A program made the translations under genes and the position numbers. Positions 10,542 through 22,093 of a stretch of DNA of 64,000 nucleotides are shown in pieces; the first letter of the stretch is position 1, and each line of letters opens with the position of its first letter. The notes beneath the pieces were generated by a model. The model searched no databases and was not told where the DNA came from. It saw nothing but the letters and a program-made list of their open reading frames with translations. This DNA comes from Purpureocillium takamizusanense (Eukaryota; Ascomycota; Sordariomycetes; Hypocreales; Ophiocordycipitaceae): NCBI RefSeq assembly GCF_022605165.1, contig NC_063071.1, positions 744,001 to 808,000 on the forward strand, given 5' to 3'.

Positions 10542-11621
10542 ATTGGATTGAATCCAATCTCTATTTTGGCAGTTTCCGACCATATTGCCAACTATATAGT
10601 TTTCACGACATTTTCAGGCCCTGGATTCATCATATGAAGCACGTCATGCACTCCAAACGCCCCAGGGTTCTCAAAAATAGCTTGCAGGATTAATAAAAGT
10701 GGATAATTTCTCATGCCGCTTCTTCTTCGGCGTTTGTGACCCGTGGTGCGCGCGGCAGCCCGTTGATCCGTGACGGAGGGAGAGACTCAAGCGCGCGATC
10801 ACCCACAACGTCTCCCTACAGTTTTCCCACGTCGTCATCAGACACGCCCAACGGACAATTCGAGCTCGCAAAAACTCCTGTTAGACTACTTTCCCATATC
10901 TGAACTGATGTTGCATACCTGTATGTCATGACACAGAGCGCCAATGCGATGTAATATGCCATGGGGTACGGAGAAGCCACGGTGACGCATCGCCGACTAG
11001 TGTCATCGAGCCATTTACCCAACGGCAGCGGCCGCGACACCCCGTGTATTGAATTGTAGCTGTTGAGAGTTCAATTGGTCGTCTTTATCCTTGAGTTTGA
11101 TGTTGTGAGTCGTTGGTTTGTATTTGGAAGTCGGAACGCGGGCGGACAGCGCCCACGCTGAAGCTAGATGAATCGCCCACGTTCCGAAAGAGTCATTGCG
11201 ATTAAAGTGAAGGCAACAAGTGAGGGAAGAACCGAGCACTCTTATTAGACTCATGCTTGGGAGAGAGCTACGCACATCCGAGTCACGCATCGCGTACGAT
11301 AATTTTCCCCTGCCGCACCACGTGCACGAGGTAGCTGGGAGCGTATCTGAGCGCAAGAGCCAGGACGCTCGTACGACATGTTTATGTGGACGACACGGCA
11401 ATCACGGCTTTTGTAGCATAATCTGCTATCTTCTCTTCTCCTTCACGAGCTGTGTCTGTCCGAGCGCGCAGCGGCGATGACCGGTAGCAGCGTTTTGCTT
11501 ATAGCGGTACAGCCGCCTTGAAAACTAAAGGCTTATAGTCTTGTTCAAGTATAACTACTTGTTATGACCTATTATACCATGACCTATTATACCTCGCCTA
11601 AACGCTCTTAAAGAATTATTC
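10542..11621. other. Intergenic between tRNA-Gln and secreted glycoprotein gene
   Basis: No credible coding frame. Its AT-rich right end carries a 15-bp direct duplication (listed separately). Nothing else recognised. Confidence 0.4.
11564..11593. repeat. 15-bp tandem duplication
   Basis: ATGACCTATTATACC occurs twice in direct tandem, just 3' of the secreted glycoprotein gene. Probably replication slippage or a duplicated 3' element; the sequence is AT-rich. Confidence 0.7.
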
Positions 11622-12668
11622 CTATTGCTGGCCTCCACCGTACTGAAACGGACTGTTGGGCTGCGCTTCGTATACATAGAGCGTGCTATTCCTCTGGTCT
11701 GGCATCCAGTAGAAGCGTAGCTTGCCATCGTGAACGCTCACATCCACGGGGTTCTGCGTCAGGCGCACACCTAAGGCGCTCTCTAATGCAATTGGCACCT
11801 CCGCCAAGGGCTGCATCGTAGCCACGTCGACCAGCGCCACGCCGCCCAGGTTGTAGCTGCCGATGGTGGCCACGCCCGAGCATAACATCACGCTCTTGCC
11901 GTTGTAGAACTTGCTGTGCCCGAGCCACTTACAGTCTTGATAGTCAACAAAGTAACTCGGGTTACGGACGACGCGCATGGGCTTGGTGGACGAGGATGGC
12001 GACGTGCAGCCGGGTTTGATGTCGCGCAGAGCCCATGTTGAGGCGTTGCGTGAGCCCCAATTGAGGCAGCTGATGGTTCCTTCATTCGTGTCGTGAACAA
12101 TGCCGCCCAAGTGGTCATTGAAGTGAACGACCGTCGTCGGCTTCAATGTCTTGGGGTCCGCTTTGTACGCATAAGCCGTGGTGTTGGGCCGATACTGCGC
12201 AATCGTCCCCCAAATGGCCTTGCCGTCAAAGTCGATGCCGCCGTTGTGATACTCTATGTCGCCCCGCTTGGTGATGGTGGCATCTGCGAGCCGCTGGCCC
12301 TTGCCGTTGAACACGATCAAGTGTCCGAAACCTTGACCCGGGGTACGGTCGGTGCCGTTGATGATGCTGCCGTACTTTATCGTCGGCTCCGTGTACTCGC
12401 CGCAACTGACGACAAGGCGGTCATCACCCAAACGGACCATGCCCTCAGGCTCAAACGTGTCGCCCTCGATGGTGATGTTGGCGATGCTCTTCCAGACGGT
12501 CGAGCGGCCGAGGTTCTGGAAGAGCCGGATGATGGTCTCACCGTCGGAATCAGCGTGAGAGGGCGGCAGCGGGGTAGGGGCGAGGGGAACGTTCTGGTAG
12601 TAGGTGATGTTGAGCGCCACCCCGGCAGCGAGGGGCCAGAACGCGGCGAGGCCGGCCAGGACCTTCAT
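11622..12668 (-). CDS. Secreted glycoprotein of unknown function
   Basis: An intronless frame. I chose the ATG at 12668 because it begins with a signal peptide (Lys near the N-terminus, then LAGLAAFWPLAAGVAL). An in-frame ATG at 12743 would add 25 residues and bury it. The mature protein of about 330 residues has several N-glycosylation sequons (NIT, NGT, NTT, NAS, NST), a few Cys (CGEY, SCLNWG, GCTSP, QDCKW, MLCSG) and repeated Trp/Gly/Asp segments (NGGIDFDGKAIWGT, DHLGGIVHDTNEG, YQDCKWLGHSKFYNG) at a spacing that looks like beta-propeller blades. I do not recognise the family with certainty; it may belong to one of the Pfam unknown-function families of secreted propeller-like proteins shared by fungi and bacteria. 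A role outside the cell or in the secretory lumen is an inference from the signal peptide. Confidence 0.75.
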   Translation of the reverse strand: MKVLAGLAAFWPLAAGVALNITYYQNVPLAPTPLPPSHADSDGETIIRLFQNLGRSTVWKSIANITIEGDTFEPEGMVRLGDDRLVVSCGEYTEPTIKYGSIINGTDRTPGQGFGHLIVFNGKGQRLADATITKRGDIEYHNGGIDFDGKAIWGTIAQYRPNTTAYAYKADPKTLKPTTVVHFNDHLGGIVHDTNEGTISCLNWGSRNASTWALRDIKPGCTSPSSSTKPMRVVRNPSYFVDYQDCKWLGHSKFYNGKSVMLCSGVATIGSYNLGGVALVDVATMQPLAEVPIALESALGVRLTQNPVDVSVHDGKLRFYWMPDQRNSTLYVYEAQPNSPFQYGGGQQ

Positions 12669-14552
12669 GCTGGCAGCAGTTTGGTTGACGAAGTCGAAGG
12701 AGTACACGAAGTCGAAGAAGGATGATGCTAGCTGCCAATTCATTTTTCACGTCGCGGTATGGAAGGGTTATAAGGCTCTTTTGAGTAAGATGACGTGCTG
12801 ATTGTGATCCCTGTCAAGCCTGCAGGAACGCACCTAGGGTCGTTCCCAAAAGGCGGCGGTCGTTGCGCCAGAGCGATTTCGGTGAGAAGACCCAGTCGGG
12901 AGGTTGTCACTTGTCAGATCGACCAACCTTGATGCAAATACTCCTCACGTGGAGGTGGGGATATGGGTGTAAAGCCGAGATCTGGTGTCTCGACAGGGCC
13001 ACGTGGGAGGCTCCGGATCGAGTGCGACTTCAACCATGAACGATAGGCTGAAGACGAGTGGATCAGTCTATCTGAGTGATTCCACACGACTAGAGGAAAT
13101 GGTTCGGGATTGAATTGAGGTTGTTGATGTTGTCGGCATCTTGATGTCAAGAATGAAGAAGACGAAGTACGAAGGTCAGATAAGCAAAGATCATACTACT
13201 GGCAGGTGTCAACCAGGGAGGCGGGATCATACTCCTCGCGATATATCAAGGGGTCTGGTGTGAGACCCGTAAAGTAAGGCAGCCAAGTAGTTGCTATATG
13301 AGCTACTCTAGTAAGCAATTACAGCTATTAGTCTTCGAAGCAGTTCGCGCCGCCGGCATTTTTCGGTCGATGAGCCCGATATCTCGAGGTCTGGGAATGT
13401 CTGCCGCCTTGGCTTAATGGCTTGTGCTCTGATGTTGCACCGTCGTCCAGCTCCGAAGGGTAGGAACTTAGACCTCACTATTCGCAATAGTGAGCTTCCC
13501 TTTTCAAAGCGTTCAGCTGCAATCAAGGTAAGCAGATATGTACGGTCGAATGCGTGGCTGTCGCAAGGTAGACTTGAATTGTTCGTCGATAGGTTCTTAG
13601 AGTATGGCGGGTTGAAAGCCTGCTCAGTGCCCAACAAGAAGCCAAAGCCCATCGGACTGATCAATCGCCATATTCCGTGGTGCAAGATCTTGGTGAGCAA
13701 ATAACAGCCTATTCGGTTCAAGGGTTCAAATTTTCTCAGTGACAAATGATGCTAATAAGCCAACAGTGTCCAACGTGACAGACCCCATTTTGAGGATGAA
13801 TCACCGTACCTTCAATGCTAGACGTAAAGTCAGCCACCACCCTAGACTCGGCCAAGCACTTTGCAAAGTTCTCCCTTTAACACGCTCCAAGATCGCAAAA
13901 ATTGTTGGCGGAGAGGGTCACTGTCGTAGGAAATTTGGTGTCCCCGACTGAATGTTTCAGGCCCGAATCTGAAGAGATGCATTGGCACAAGCAAGGCACC
14001 GCTCGGCGCTGATATATGTTGACCTGATGCTACTACAAAGCAGCCGACAACCTTAGCACCTCCTACCTCTTAGATATAGTGTGGCCCGACAAACCCTCAG
14101 GGTCCAGGTACCACCTGGGCAGCAGTGGAGGCCACTAGCCCTGGGAAGGGCAGTAACTACTTGCCCCTGCTCTAGCGATTGAACCTGTGGCGCAGCTCAC
14201 CTACGGGCAGGTAGCTCCAGCCCCACCCCCCCTCCCACACCAGGACCAGCCTGTCATTGTCATCGGCCCTGCGTCCACGAAGCCGGCCTGTGGCTGCGAC
14301 GTGCGCCGAGCTCCTTATTCCTGAACCGCAACATCACATCTCTAACCACGTTCAAGCTCCCGGCCGCGACTGGCCGCATAACCACCCAGCATTCGAGACG
14401 TGCGCCATTCGGATGCGCAAGAGCAGCAGCTTCATCAACCACCCCGAAACATACGAACCGAGCAACCAGGGCCAGGCCAGCCCCTCGGACATGTCTTGTG
14501 ACTGCCTCCGCCAGCCAGACATGTTGGAAGCCCCTAGACACCGACTTTGAGG
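12669..14552. other. Intergenic, divergent promoters of secreted glycoprotein gene and TRS120
   Basis: 1.9 kb. A 145-codon frame on the minus strand (13308-13745) and a 95-codon frame opposite have no domain or splice support. A short perfect palindrome is listed separately. The last 400 bases are C-rich and serve TRS120. Confidence 0.4.
13474..13494. repeat. Short perfect hairpin
   Basis: CTCACTATT and AATAGTGAG form a 9-bp perfect stem around the loop CGC. It lies in non-coding sequence; it may be a binding site or chance. Confidence 0.5.
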
Positions 14553-17500
14553 ATGAGCTTGGACCCTCTGTTGCCTGTCGCCCCGGCGCGGGTGAAGGCG
14601 CTCCTTCTGCCTCTCGGCAAGATTAGGGCAGAGCGTTTCGCATCCTTCGTCGAGAGGTTGCGCGCCGAGCGTGTCGTCCACCTTCGCGACATCACCCCCG
14701 ATGGCCGTCCCAATCGAAGTAGGTGAACCTTCCTATGATGCGGCATGGGCGTTCCTGAAGCTGACTGCAGGTTACAAGACATGTTCTCGCCGCTGGCGTT
14801 CCCGGATGGCGCCATGCTATACGATCTTATAACGCACCAGCCGCCCCCGTCGCATCTGGCCCTAGCACCCTTCGACCTGTATCGCGAACCCCTCGCCGTC
14901 ATAGCCGTTGCCGACGGCGCAGAGATGCAGGATGCCAGCTTCTGCAAACGGCTTTCCGCAGGCGGCGCTGCGGCCGCCACTGTGGTCGAGAAGAATGTGC
15001 GGGCGCTGCACCAGGAACTCGAAGATCTGCGCGACATTTATCCCAAAGCCTTTGTACACCAAGTCATCATCTTCGATTACTCCGCGCCGAATGGCACCAA
15101 GATTCCAATACCAGAGGGCCTTGTGACGGTACCGCCGCCGGAAGGTTGCAAGCGAACGACAATGAAGACCGTCATGTGTGACATCTCGTCGCTGTTGCTC
15201 GCAGAGATGACGACGCTGGCAAAGTCGTTCGAGGCCATGACGTCCATCGAGTCCCCAGGCCGTTATTCGGTGACAAGACATATAAATGGTGTCGCTGAAA
15301 CAGGCCCTAACGGCGCGAGCAGACGGAATTCGCAGTTTCCGTTCCCGCAACACCTCTCACGATCCAGCTCGGCAACAGGGGTCGACAAGACCCACGCGCG
15401 AATGTCGATGCCTCCGATGGCGACGCGACCAGGCACTGGCTCCAGCAGCTCGACCCCTGGCCGGCCGTCGACTCCCGTCAGAGGCGGGCTGGCAAGCATC
15501 CCCATGAGCCCCGAGGAGGGTCAGAGCGCCCCTGGCAGCGGTCCGTCGAGCCCGGAGCAAAAAATGACAAGATCTGACAGTGAGAGGTCGCGCGACATCA
15601 GCCGCGATCGTGTGTCTGTGCAAGGATTCGGACCTGGAGGCGCCAATGACCGCTGGCGGCAAAAGGGCAAGGGTCGGACGTCGGTTGTCATCGGATCCAT
15701 GTACCTCCAAGCCGGACGATGGAGCGATTCGTTGAGAGAGCTCTCCGAAGGTGCAGCAGCGGCGCGGTCTCTCAACGACCACATTTGGCATGGGAAAGCC
15801 TTGGAGCTGATTTTCATAAACCTCCTGCTCCTTGGCTGGTCTAACCTGGAATTTCAGATACCGACTGTCTGCTTTGCTGTGCAAGAGAGGCCAAACAGCA
15901 GCTCGTCAGTGCTCAAGTCGGAGCCCGATGTTGGGGATACGACTATCCCGAAGCATTTGCGAAACCTCCAGACCCTTCTTCCAGAGCTACTGGAAAGGAT
16001 CATCGGACTATACTCGAGGATTTCCAGCGAGAACCTGCCGCCGCTACCCTTGTCCGAGACTACCGTCCGCTTTTCCAAAATCCTTTCCGCCGTCCACCTC
16101 TGCGGTGGCAAACTCAACCAACAAGCGCTCGAGATCATTGTGTGCGGCAAGTTACCCGAAAAGGGCCTTACCACGTCGCCTCGCCTGACGATCGTGCCGA
16201 CGAGACAGCAAATCGTCAACCTGGTGTTCAAGGCTTTCCCTTCGACGACCACGGAACTGCTTACAACGGCTGACCGTGTGTCCATCTTGAGTGGAATTGC
16301 ATCGGTTCTTGGCCCCTTGGGGTTTTCAAGAAAGAAGGCCATGGTGATTCGAGAACTGGTATCTGTCCTCATTGGTGGCCTCGTCGAGGCGCGCACACGT
16401 GGTGCGGCGGAGGCGGGTGTTCACCCTGCTGCTGGACTGGTGTCACTGGCTCCAGGACGGGATCGAAACTCGGCCGCCGTTGCGCTTGATCTCGGCGAAG
16501 GCGACATCGAACAGGGACTAGAGGCTTTTTTGGATCTGCTATGCAGGTCGTACGGCGTCGTCGGATTTGAGTCGCAGGCCGACAATGCGATGACGACCTC
16601 TGGCAGACCTGAAGAGTCTGACGATGCTATTGTGGCCAGAATCCTGGATCAATCATCGACAAGATTCTTTGGATTCAACAGCATCAAACTCAACATCTTA
16701 CGGGCATGCATCAACTTCGCGGAGGCACTGCCTGACTTCAATGGTGTGCTCAAATACTCGAGCGACCTGATGCGCACGGCTGGATCTGGAGTTGCACCCG
16801 GCCCCCAGCGCGAAGATGCCACCGCTCTGATTCATAGGGACGAGCAAATCCGCCTGGCGACCAACATATCACGGACCGCAGCCCTTGTACAAAGAATTGG
16901 CATTGACCACCTGGAGGCCGAATATTGGGATGAGTTTCTTATCCGGAGTATTGTTCTGGAATCCCTCCCGAATACACGGACACCGATACCACATGCTCGT
17001 AGCGTTCTCCCTGGTGCCACAGCTAGCCGAGCTTCTCAAGATGTCAACCCGTTCATTTACAACCCGTTCTTGAAGGAGCCAGATGAGGTTGCGGCGCAGA
17101 ATCTTGTGGCTGGTGAGCTGGCAAGCTTCAGGGTCACGCTGCAGAATACGTACGACGTCGAGGTCGACATGGAGAGCATCCGCCTATGTGCCGACGGCGT
17201 TGAATTTGAGTCCCTGCCTGAAAGTGTGGTTCTCGGACCGTACAGAACGCAACTGCTCAGGCTCAAAGGGCGACCCAAAGCAGCGGGCTCCATCACCATA
17301 ACCGGGGCCATTGTCAAGATTCGTGGTTGTCGGGAGAGGCGGTTCCCGATTTTCACAAAACCATGGAACCCTTTACGACCCGAGAAAATCAAGGTCAAGG
17401 GGCTCGCCGCCCTGGGAAGTTCCGACAGCCTGATCAAACCCGGCGAGGGGGCCTTGGAACCCCGCCACTTGAGTCTGAACGTGATACAAGAGCAACCCCT

Positions 17501-18782
17501 GTTAGTAGTGAAGTCGACGACGCTCCCTCAATCCTCTGTTATGATCCTGGAAGGGGAGCGACAGGTCTTTTCAATCACCCTGCAGAACACATCGTCGACG
17601 CCGGTCGACTTCATGCTATTCTCTTCCAAGGACTCCACACAGGCGCCATTGCAGGAAGCACTCAACAAACGGGACGCGACACCCGCAGAGTTGTACGAAT
17701 ACGAGCTGATTCTGATGAAGAGACAAGCCCTTCGACTTCCCCGAAGCGACCAGGGCCGAAACATTGCCCCCGGAGCGGAGGCCGCGTTTGAGTTTGAGAT
17801 CCTCGGTAAGCCCGGCCTCACGCATGCGACTATTCAGGTCGACTACACGTATCTAGGCGTCCCGAGAGACGAGGTCACGGAGCAATTCTACACCAGACAG
17901 GTGTCAGTGGATATCACCGTCACGGTCAATGCCAGCGTGGAGCTGACGAGGGTTGATGCAATGCCGCTGTTCGGCCACATTCCGGAGTCGTTTTGGCAGA
18001 GGATGGGCGGTGCAGCGCCCAAAGACGCCGAAGACTACTGCTTGCTGTCTCTGGATTTGCGCAATGCATGGCCCAGCCACATGGCCGTCCATCTCGAGGG
18101 CGAGGAGGGGCTCGCAGTCGATGAGAGTATTCTTCCGGGCAAGACGAGCCGGGTGGTCATGCCGGTCAAGCGCATCTACGTGGAGGACCCGCACGAGGCC
18201 ATCCCAAGCCTCAACCCCTCGCGCACAAGACAGTTCGTGGTAAGCACGAGCAAGATCTCGCCGGACATGGAGCGCGCGAACCGGGAGGCGTTCTGGTATC
18301 GGGAGAAGATTCTCGACGTGCTTCGAGCTACATGGCGCACGACGTCCGTCCCGAAGCGCAGCGGCGCGGTCGAGTTGCGCAACATCCGCCTCACGTCGCG
18401 CATGATCGAGGCCGTCAAGGTCGACGAAGTGGGCATCGATATCTCCACGGACGTCGCCCACGCCGAGCCGACCAGCAGCAGCAGCCCACCCAGCCCCGCG
18501 TACGTGGACGAGTTCATGCAGGTCAAGGTGCACGTCACGAACCGGACGGCGAAGCCAATCTTCCCCCTCGTCCGGCTGATGCCCGCGCTCTGCCACCGGC
18601 CCGTCAACGTCGCGCTGGACCACACGCGCAAGTTTGCCTGGAACGGCACCCTGCAGCAGCAGCTCCCCCTCCTGCGCGGCAACTCGAGCGTCGACTTTAC
18701 CATTGGTGTCACGCCCCTCTGCAGGGGCGAGTTCGAGCTCGCCGCGTCCGTCGAGGAGATGCGCGTGTGGGAAGACGACGAC

Positions 18783-18816
<34 letters not shown>

Positions 18817-18971
18817 CTGGCAGTGGCGGTCGCCGCCCGCGCTCGGATACCCAGCGGATGATGGACGCGGCGCTGGGCGGCAAGCAGCGGCGCATGTGGC
18901 ACTCGCGAAGGCCGTGCGTGCTCATGGTGCGGGACCGGGAAGACATAGAAGAGGGAGCAAGGGAAGCGTAG
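14553..18971 (+). CDS. TRS120: Trs120, TRAPPII complex subunit (TRAPPC9/hypercellular protein HypA)
   Basis: Two exons, 14553-14718 and 14779-18971 (60-nt intron, phase 1), coding 1,452 residues. The start opens with MSLDPLLPVAPARVKALLLP and the junction restores DGRPNRNMFSPLAFP, both typical of fungal Trs120. TRAPPII is the Golgi guanine-nucleotide exchange factor for Rab11-type GTPases (Ypt31/32), needed for late-Golgi exit and hyphal tip growth. The N-terminal region has a Ser/Pro-rich insertion at about residues 205-300, then helical solenoid sequence, then beta-rich C-terminal domains (FRVTLQNTYDVEVDMESI, FSITLQNTSSTPVDF). Near the C-terminus a GGC run codes nine Gly in a row (about 18790-18816), which may vary in length. 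The length fits the family. The reverse-strand ORFs across its 3' half are shadows. Confidence 0.95.
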
Positions 18972-19699
18972 TAGATGGGTTGACTGGCTGGGTGGCTGGG
19001 TGGCTGTCTGGGCTGTTGGTCTGTCCGTGGCGGGTGGCGGGGCGGCCGTCGTCTGGATGTTCTTGTATATACGAGGCAGGCGCATGGTTTACGGCGGCGG
19101 ATTTGACGTGAGCGCGCATACATGCATGTACAAGGAGTTGGCTGCATGGGGGGAAGCATGAGCAGCGCACTGACTGACTGACGGACTAGCTAGCTATGCA
19201 ATGTTGATGACGGACGGGAAGACGAGGCTGCCCCGACGGTGTGCTATGCTATAGTGAGACTCTGCTCATGGCGTGATGTATTGGAACTATGCTCTATGTA
19301 AGAAGGGTATCATGGAGTAGAACGAGTTATCCAACTTTGCTCCGCAGCCTGGAGGTGTATCCCAACCGTGTCTTGTGCCATCCATTACGTGGGCCTAGTA
19401 AACTCAAGGGCCTCCTCGGGCACGATCATCTCGCCCACGGAATAGCGCCTGCCAACACCACCAAGATCCTGGATTCCGACCTGCTACCTGGCCCGCTGCC
19501 AGACCATGCTGCCCCTTCTTTTCATCCTTTGTGAAGGGTCGGACGTACCGGGCTGCCCCCCACCTGCGGTTGCCGACTAGGTGTGTCTGGGCTGTCTCTT
19601 TGCGGACGTCATGGAAATCCGGTCTCAAACAACGTGTGCCGACGGTCGGAGGTCCTCGGCCCCCATCGTGCAGTACTATTTCTCGGCTCCCTGTTACCC
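18972..19699. other. Intergenic between convergent TRS120 and SDR genes
   Basis: 3' flanks of two genes. Begins with imperfect GGCTGGGT repeats just after the TRS120 stop. No gene or RNA recognised. Confidence 0.5.
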
Positions 19700-20945
19700 T
19701 TATCCCGTTGACGGCTCAGCGATCGGGGACGACTCCCGCCGCTTGCCAACCCGGGCCTCTTCCTTGAGTTCGCTGTCAAAAATGTCGACAGCCAGGCTCG
19801 CGTCGACGAAATCCTCCATCTCTTCCGTGACCGTCTTGAGCTTCTCCTTAACGGCGATCGCGCCGTCCAAGCCCACGATATGGCGCGAGGGCGGGTTCTC
19901 GTGGCCGCCAATGGCCGTGAGTGCGTGCACCGTCTCGGTGACGAGCTTATCAGCTGCGCCGGGCGGTAGGCGCGGGTATCGATGGAAGATCTCGCCGCGA
20001 CCGGGCTCGGGTTCGAGAGACATGCTGTCGGGGGTAGACGGGGTAGCCTCGGACTCGGCAACGTCGGGGGGGTCGGGCACGGCCGTCTCGGGGTCCGTGT
20101 TGAGGACGTTGATGAGCATGTCGCGGATGCTCGGGGCGTTGTTGAAAATGTCAACGTAGGCAGAGATCTGGGGCGCGAACGTGAGGCGGTTGGTGAGCGA
20201 CTGGACCTCCTTATTTGGCTGAACGATGGTGACCTTGATGTTGAAGGGGGCGATCTCATAGGCCAGCGAGTCGCAGAAGCCCTCGAGGGCCCACGTTGCG
20301 GCCGTGTACATGGACATGCCCGGGGTGCCGATGTGGCCGCCGGTGCTGGTAAGAATCATAATGTGGCCAGTGTGCTGGCGCTTCAGGACCGGCAGGGTGG
20401 CCTTGATGAAGTTGACCTGTGAGAAAAACAGAGCCTCGAACTGGTCCCTCACGAGGTTCTGGGTGACGGGCGTGGTAGAAAGTTCCTCGACGGTTGCGAC
20501 AACGGCTGCAAGTGGCACTCAGCATCATGATTCTAATTTGGGGTCGGGGAACATGAGTGGCAAGTGAATGGGGGCATCGCGAGTTACCTTCTGACCTGCA
20601 GCATAGGAGAATATCAATCCTGCCAAAGACATGGACGGCCTCGGCGACGGCAGCGCCGCAGGAGCTCATGCGACCATCGCAGCGTATGCCGCGGATGCGG
20701 TCCTTCCAGCCCTCGCGGTCCTTGCGGACGCTCTTACACTCGTTGATGAGATCGCGGAATTCTGCACTGCGTTCGTCGTGCTCGATCTCGTGGGGCGGTA
20801 GACAGGCGACAACGCAGTCGCCGTGGGACAGCAGCTGACGGATGAGGCGCACGGCCAGAGGCGAGAGGGCGGCCGTCAGCAGCCATGTGCGAGGCGAGTT
20901 GTGTGTGGCTTTGGGTTGCGTGGAGGTGTCAGCGGCTTCCGACAT
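19700..20945 (-). CDS. Degenerate short-chain dehydrogenase/reductase (SDR) family protein
   Basis: Two exons, 20588-20945 and 19700-20505 (82-nt intron, phase 1), coding 387 residues. The junction gives CCRSEAVVATVEELS. The fold is clear in the second exon: NFIKATLPVLKRQHTGHIMILTSTGG, then MYTAATWALEGFCDSLAYEI and FNIKVTIVQPN. Two hallmarks are missing. The nucleotide-binding TGxxxGxG is TAALSPLA (residues 24-31), and the catalytic YxxxK is Tyr186 followed by Thr190 instead of Lys. Ser173 is kept. A C-terminal extension of about 170 residues is acidic and Pro/Ser-rich in the middle. A non-catalytic or regulatory role is therefore likely, though NAD(P) binding by a changed loop cannot be excluded. 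It converges on TRS120. I infer no substrate. Confidence 0.8.
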
Positions 20946-21244
20946 GACGAGAGGCGGAGGCGATGGGGGTGGTGAGGAAGACGATGGTGGTTATGGGAGG
21001 ACACGGGGCAATTCAGTCTGACCAGCACAGCGCTGTCATTGCATGCATGGAGAGAGTGACCGTGTCGCGAGCTGAAACTTCAGGCGGACGCGCCGATGGT
21101 CGAAGGGTAAAGGGGGTTTCCAAGGGCGCTGGGATAGGACAGTTGGCTGGCGGAGCGATTGAGACGACGTGGTGCAGCGCGATGGAGGGGAAAAGCGCGC
21201 CAGCCGGGATCGCGAGAGCAGGCGGAGAAGCGTGGGAAGTTTGG

Positions 21245-22093
21245 CTACCACGCGCGACGCCCAACAGTCGACGTCTCCACAGACAAACAAACGGCCGGTC
21301 TCATCTCACCATGACACACAGCAGGACGGAGCGTGGCATCACGGCGCGACCGACGGCGGAGGCAATTGGACGGAGGGGAGGCGCAGAGACGAGGTGGACT
21401 CATGATGGACTTACGGAATGAGGGGGGCGGCAGCACTTGAGACTGACGTGGTGGAGGTGGTGGTGGTGGTGGTGGCGGCGGGTGCGGCGTTGTTGCCGAC
21501 GATGTTGCCGACGTTGTAGCACCAGCAGCAGCCGCGGCGCCCAGTCGAGGAGCGCCCTGGGCATGGTGGAGGTGGTTGTGGTGGTAGTGGTGGTGGTGGT
21601 GGTGGTGCTGCTGCTGTCTCTGAGGGTAGTATTGCTGATGCGGCGGTAGACGCTGCTGGTGCTGGAGCTGGTGCTGGTGCTGGAGCTGGTGGGCTTGGTC
21701 ATGGTGGTTGTGGTGGTGGTGCGGTTCGGGGTGTGGTTCGCGGTGCTGTAGGTGTGGCTGCGAGTGGTGCTGTCCGTATGGCGACGGTGGCAGCGGTACG
21801 AGTTGCCGCTGCTGAGGCTGGTACTGGAGGTGCCCACGGAGGAGGTGCTGCTGGTGCTGGTGCTGCTGATGGTGGTGGAGCTGCTGTTGCTGGTGCTGCT
21901 GTTGCTGGTGCTGGTGCTGCTGGTGCTGCTGGCGCTGCTGTTGCTGGTGCTGGTGCTGCAACTGCAGGTACTCTTGGTGGTGTAGCGACTGCAAGGGCGG
22001 TTGCAAAGGCGACTGTTGCGGCGGCGGCGGCGGCTGCTGCTGCCCATGATGATACGGTGCGTCTGAGCCTCTCCCAGAACCGCTCGAGGCCAT
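21245..22093 (-). CDS. Possible Gln/His-rich low-complexity protein
   Basis: An ATG-started frame of 282 residues beginning MASSGSGRGSDAPYHHG, then almost only Gln, His, Pro and Leu (long Gln/His runs at about residues 15-180), an Ala/Thr stretch, a run of ten or more Pro, and a non-descript basic tail. A perfect GTAAGT donor lies at 21414 on this strand, just after the Pro run, so the last ~56 codons may be intron and a further small exon may exist. No domain is visible. All six frames here are open or biased because the DNA is CAG/CAC/CAT repeats, so openness is weak evidence. It may be a genuine prion-like or transcription-related protein, a 5' exon, or non-coding repeat DNA. Confidence 0.35.
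   Translation of the reverse strand: MASSGSGRGSDAPYHHGQQQPPPPPQQSPLQPPLQSLHHQEYLQLQHQHQQQQRQQHQQHQHQQQQHQQQQLHHHQQHQHQQHLLRGHLQYQPQQRQLVPLPPSPYGQHHSQPHLQHREPHPEPHHHHNHHDQAHQLQHQHQLQHQQRLPPHQQYYPQRQQQHHHHHHHYHHNHLHHAQGAPRLGAAAAAGATTSATSSATTPHPPPPPPPPPPPRQSQVLPPPSFRKSIMSPPRLCASPPSNCLRRRSRRDATLRPAVCHGEMRPAVCLSVETSTVGRRAW

Noticed and set aside
13308..13745. 145-codon minus-strand ORF
   Set aside because: No domain, no splice or promoter support, and comparable frames on the other strand; fits chance.
17904..19159. Long minus-strand ORFs (393 and 327 codons) across the 3' half of TRS120
   Set aside because: Antisense shadows of a well-identified GC-rich coding sequence.
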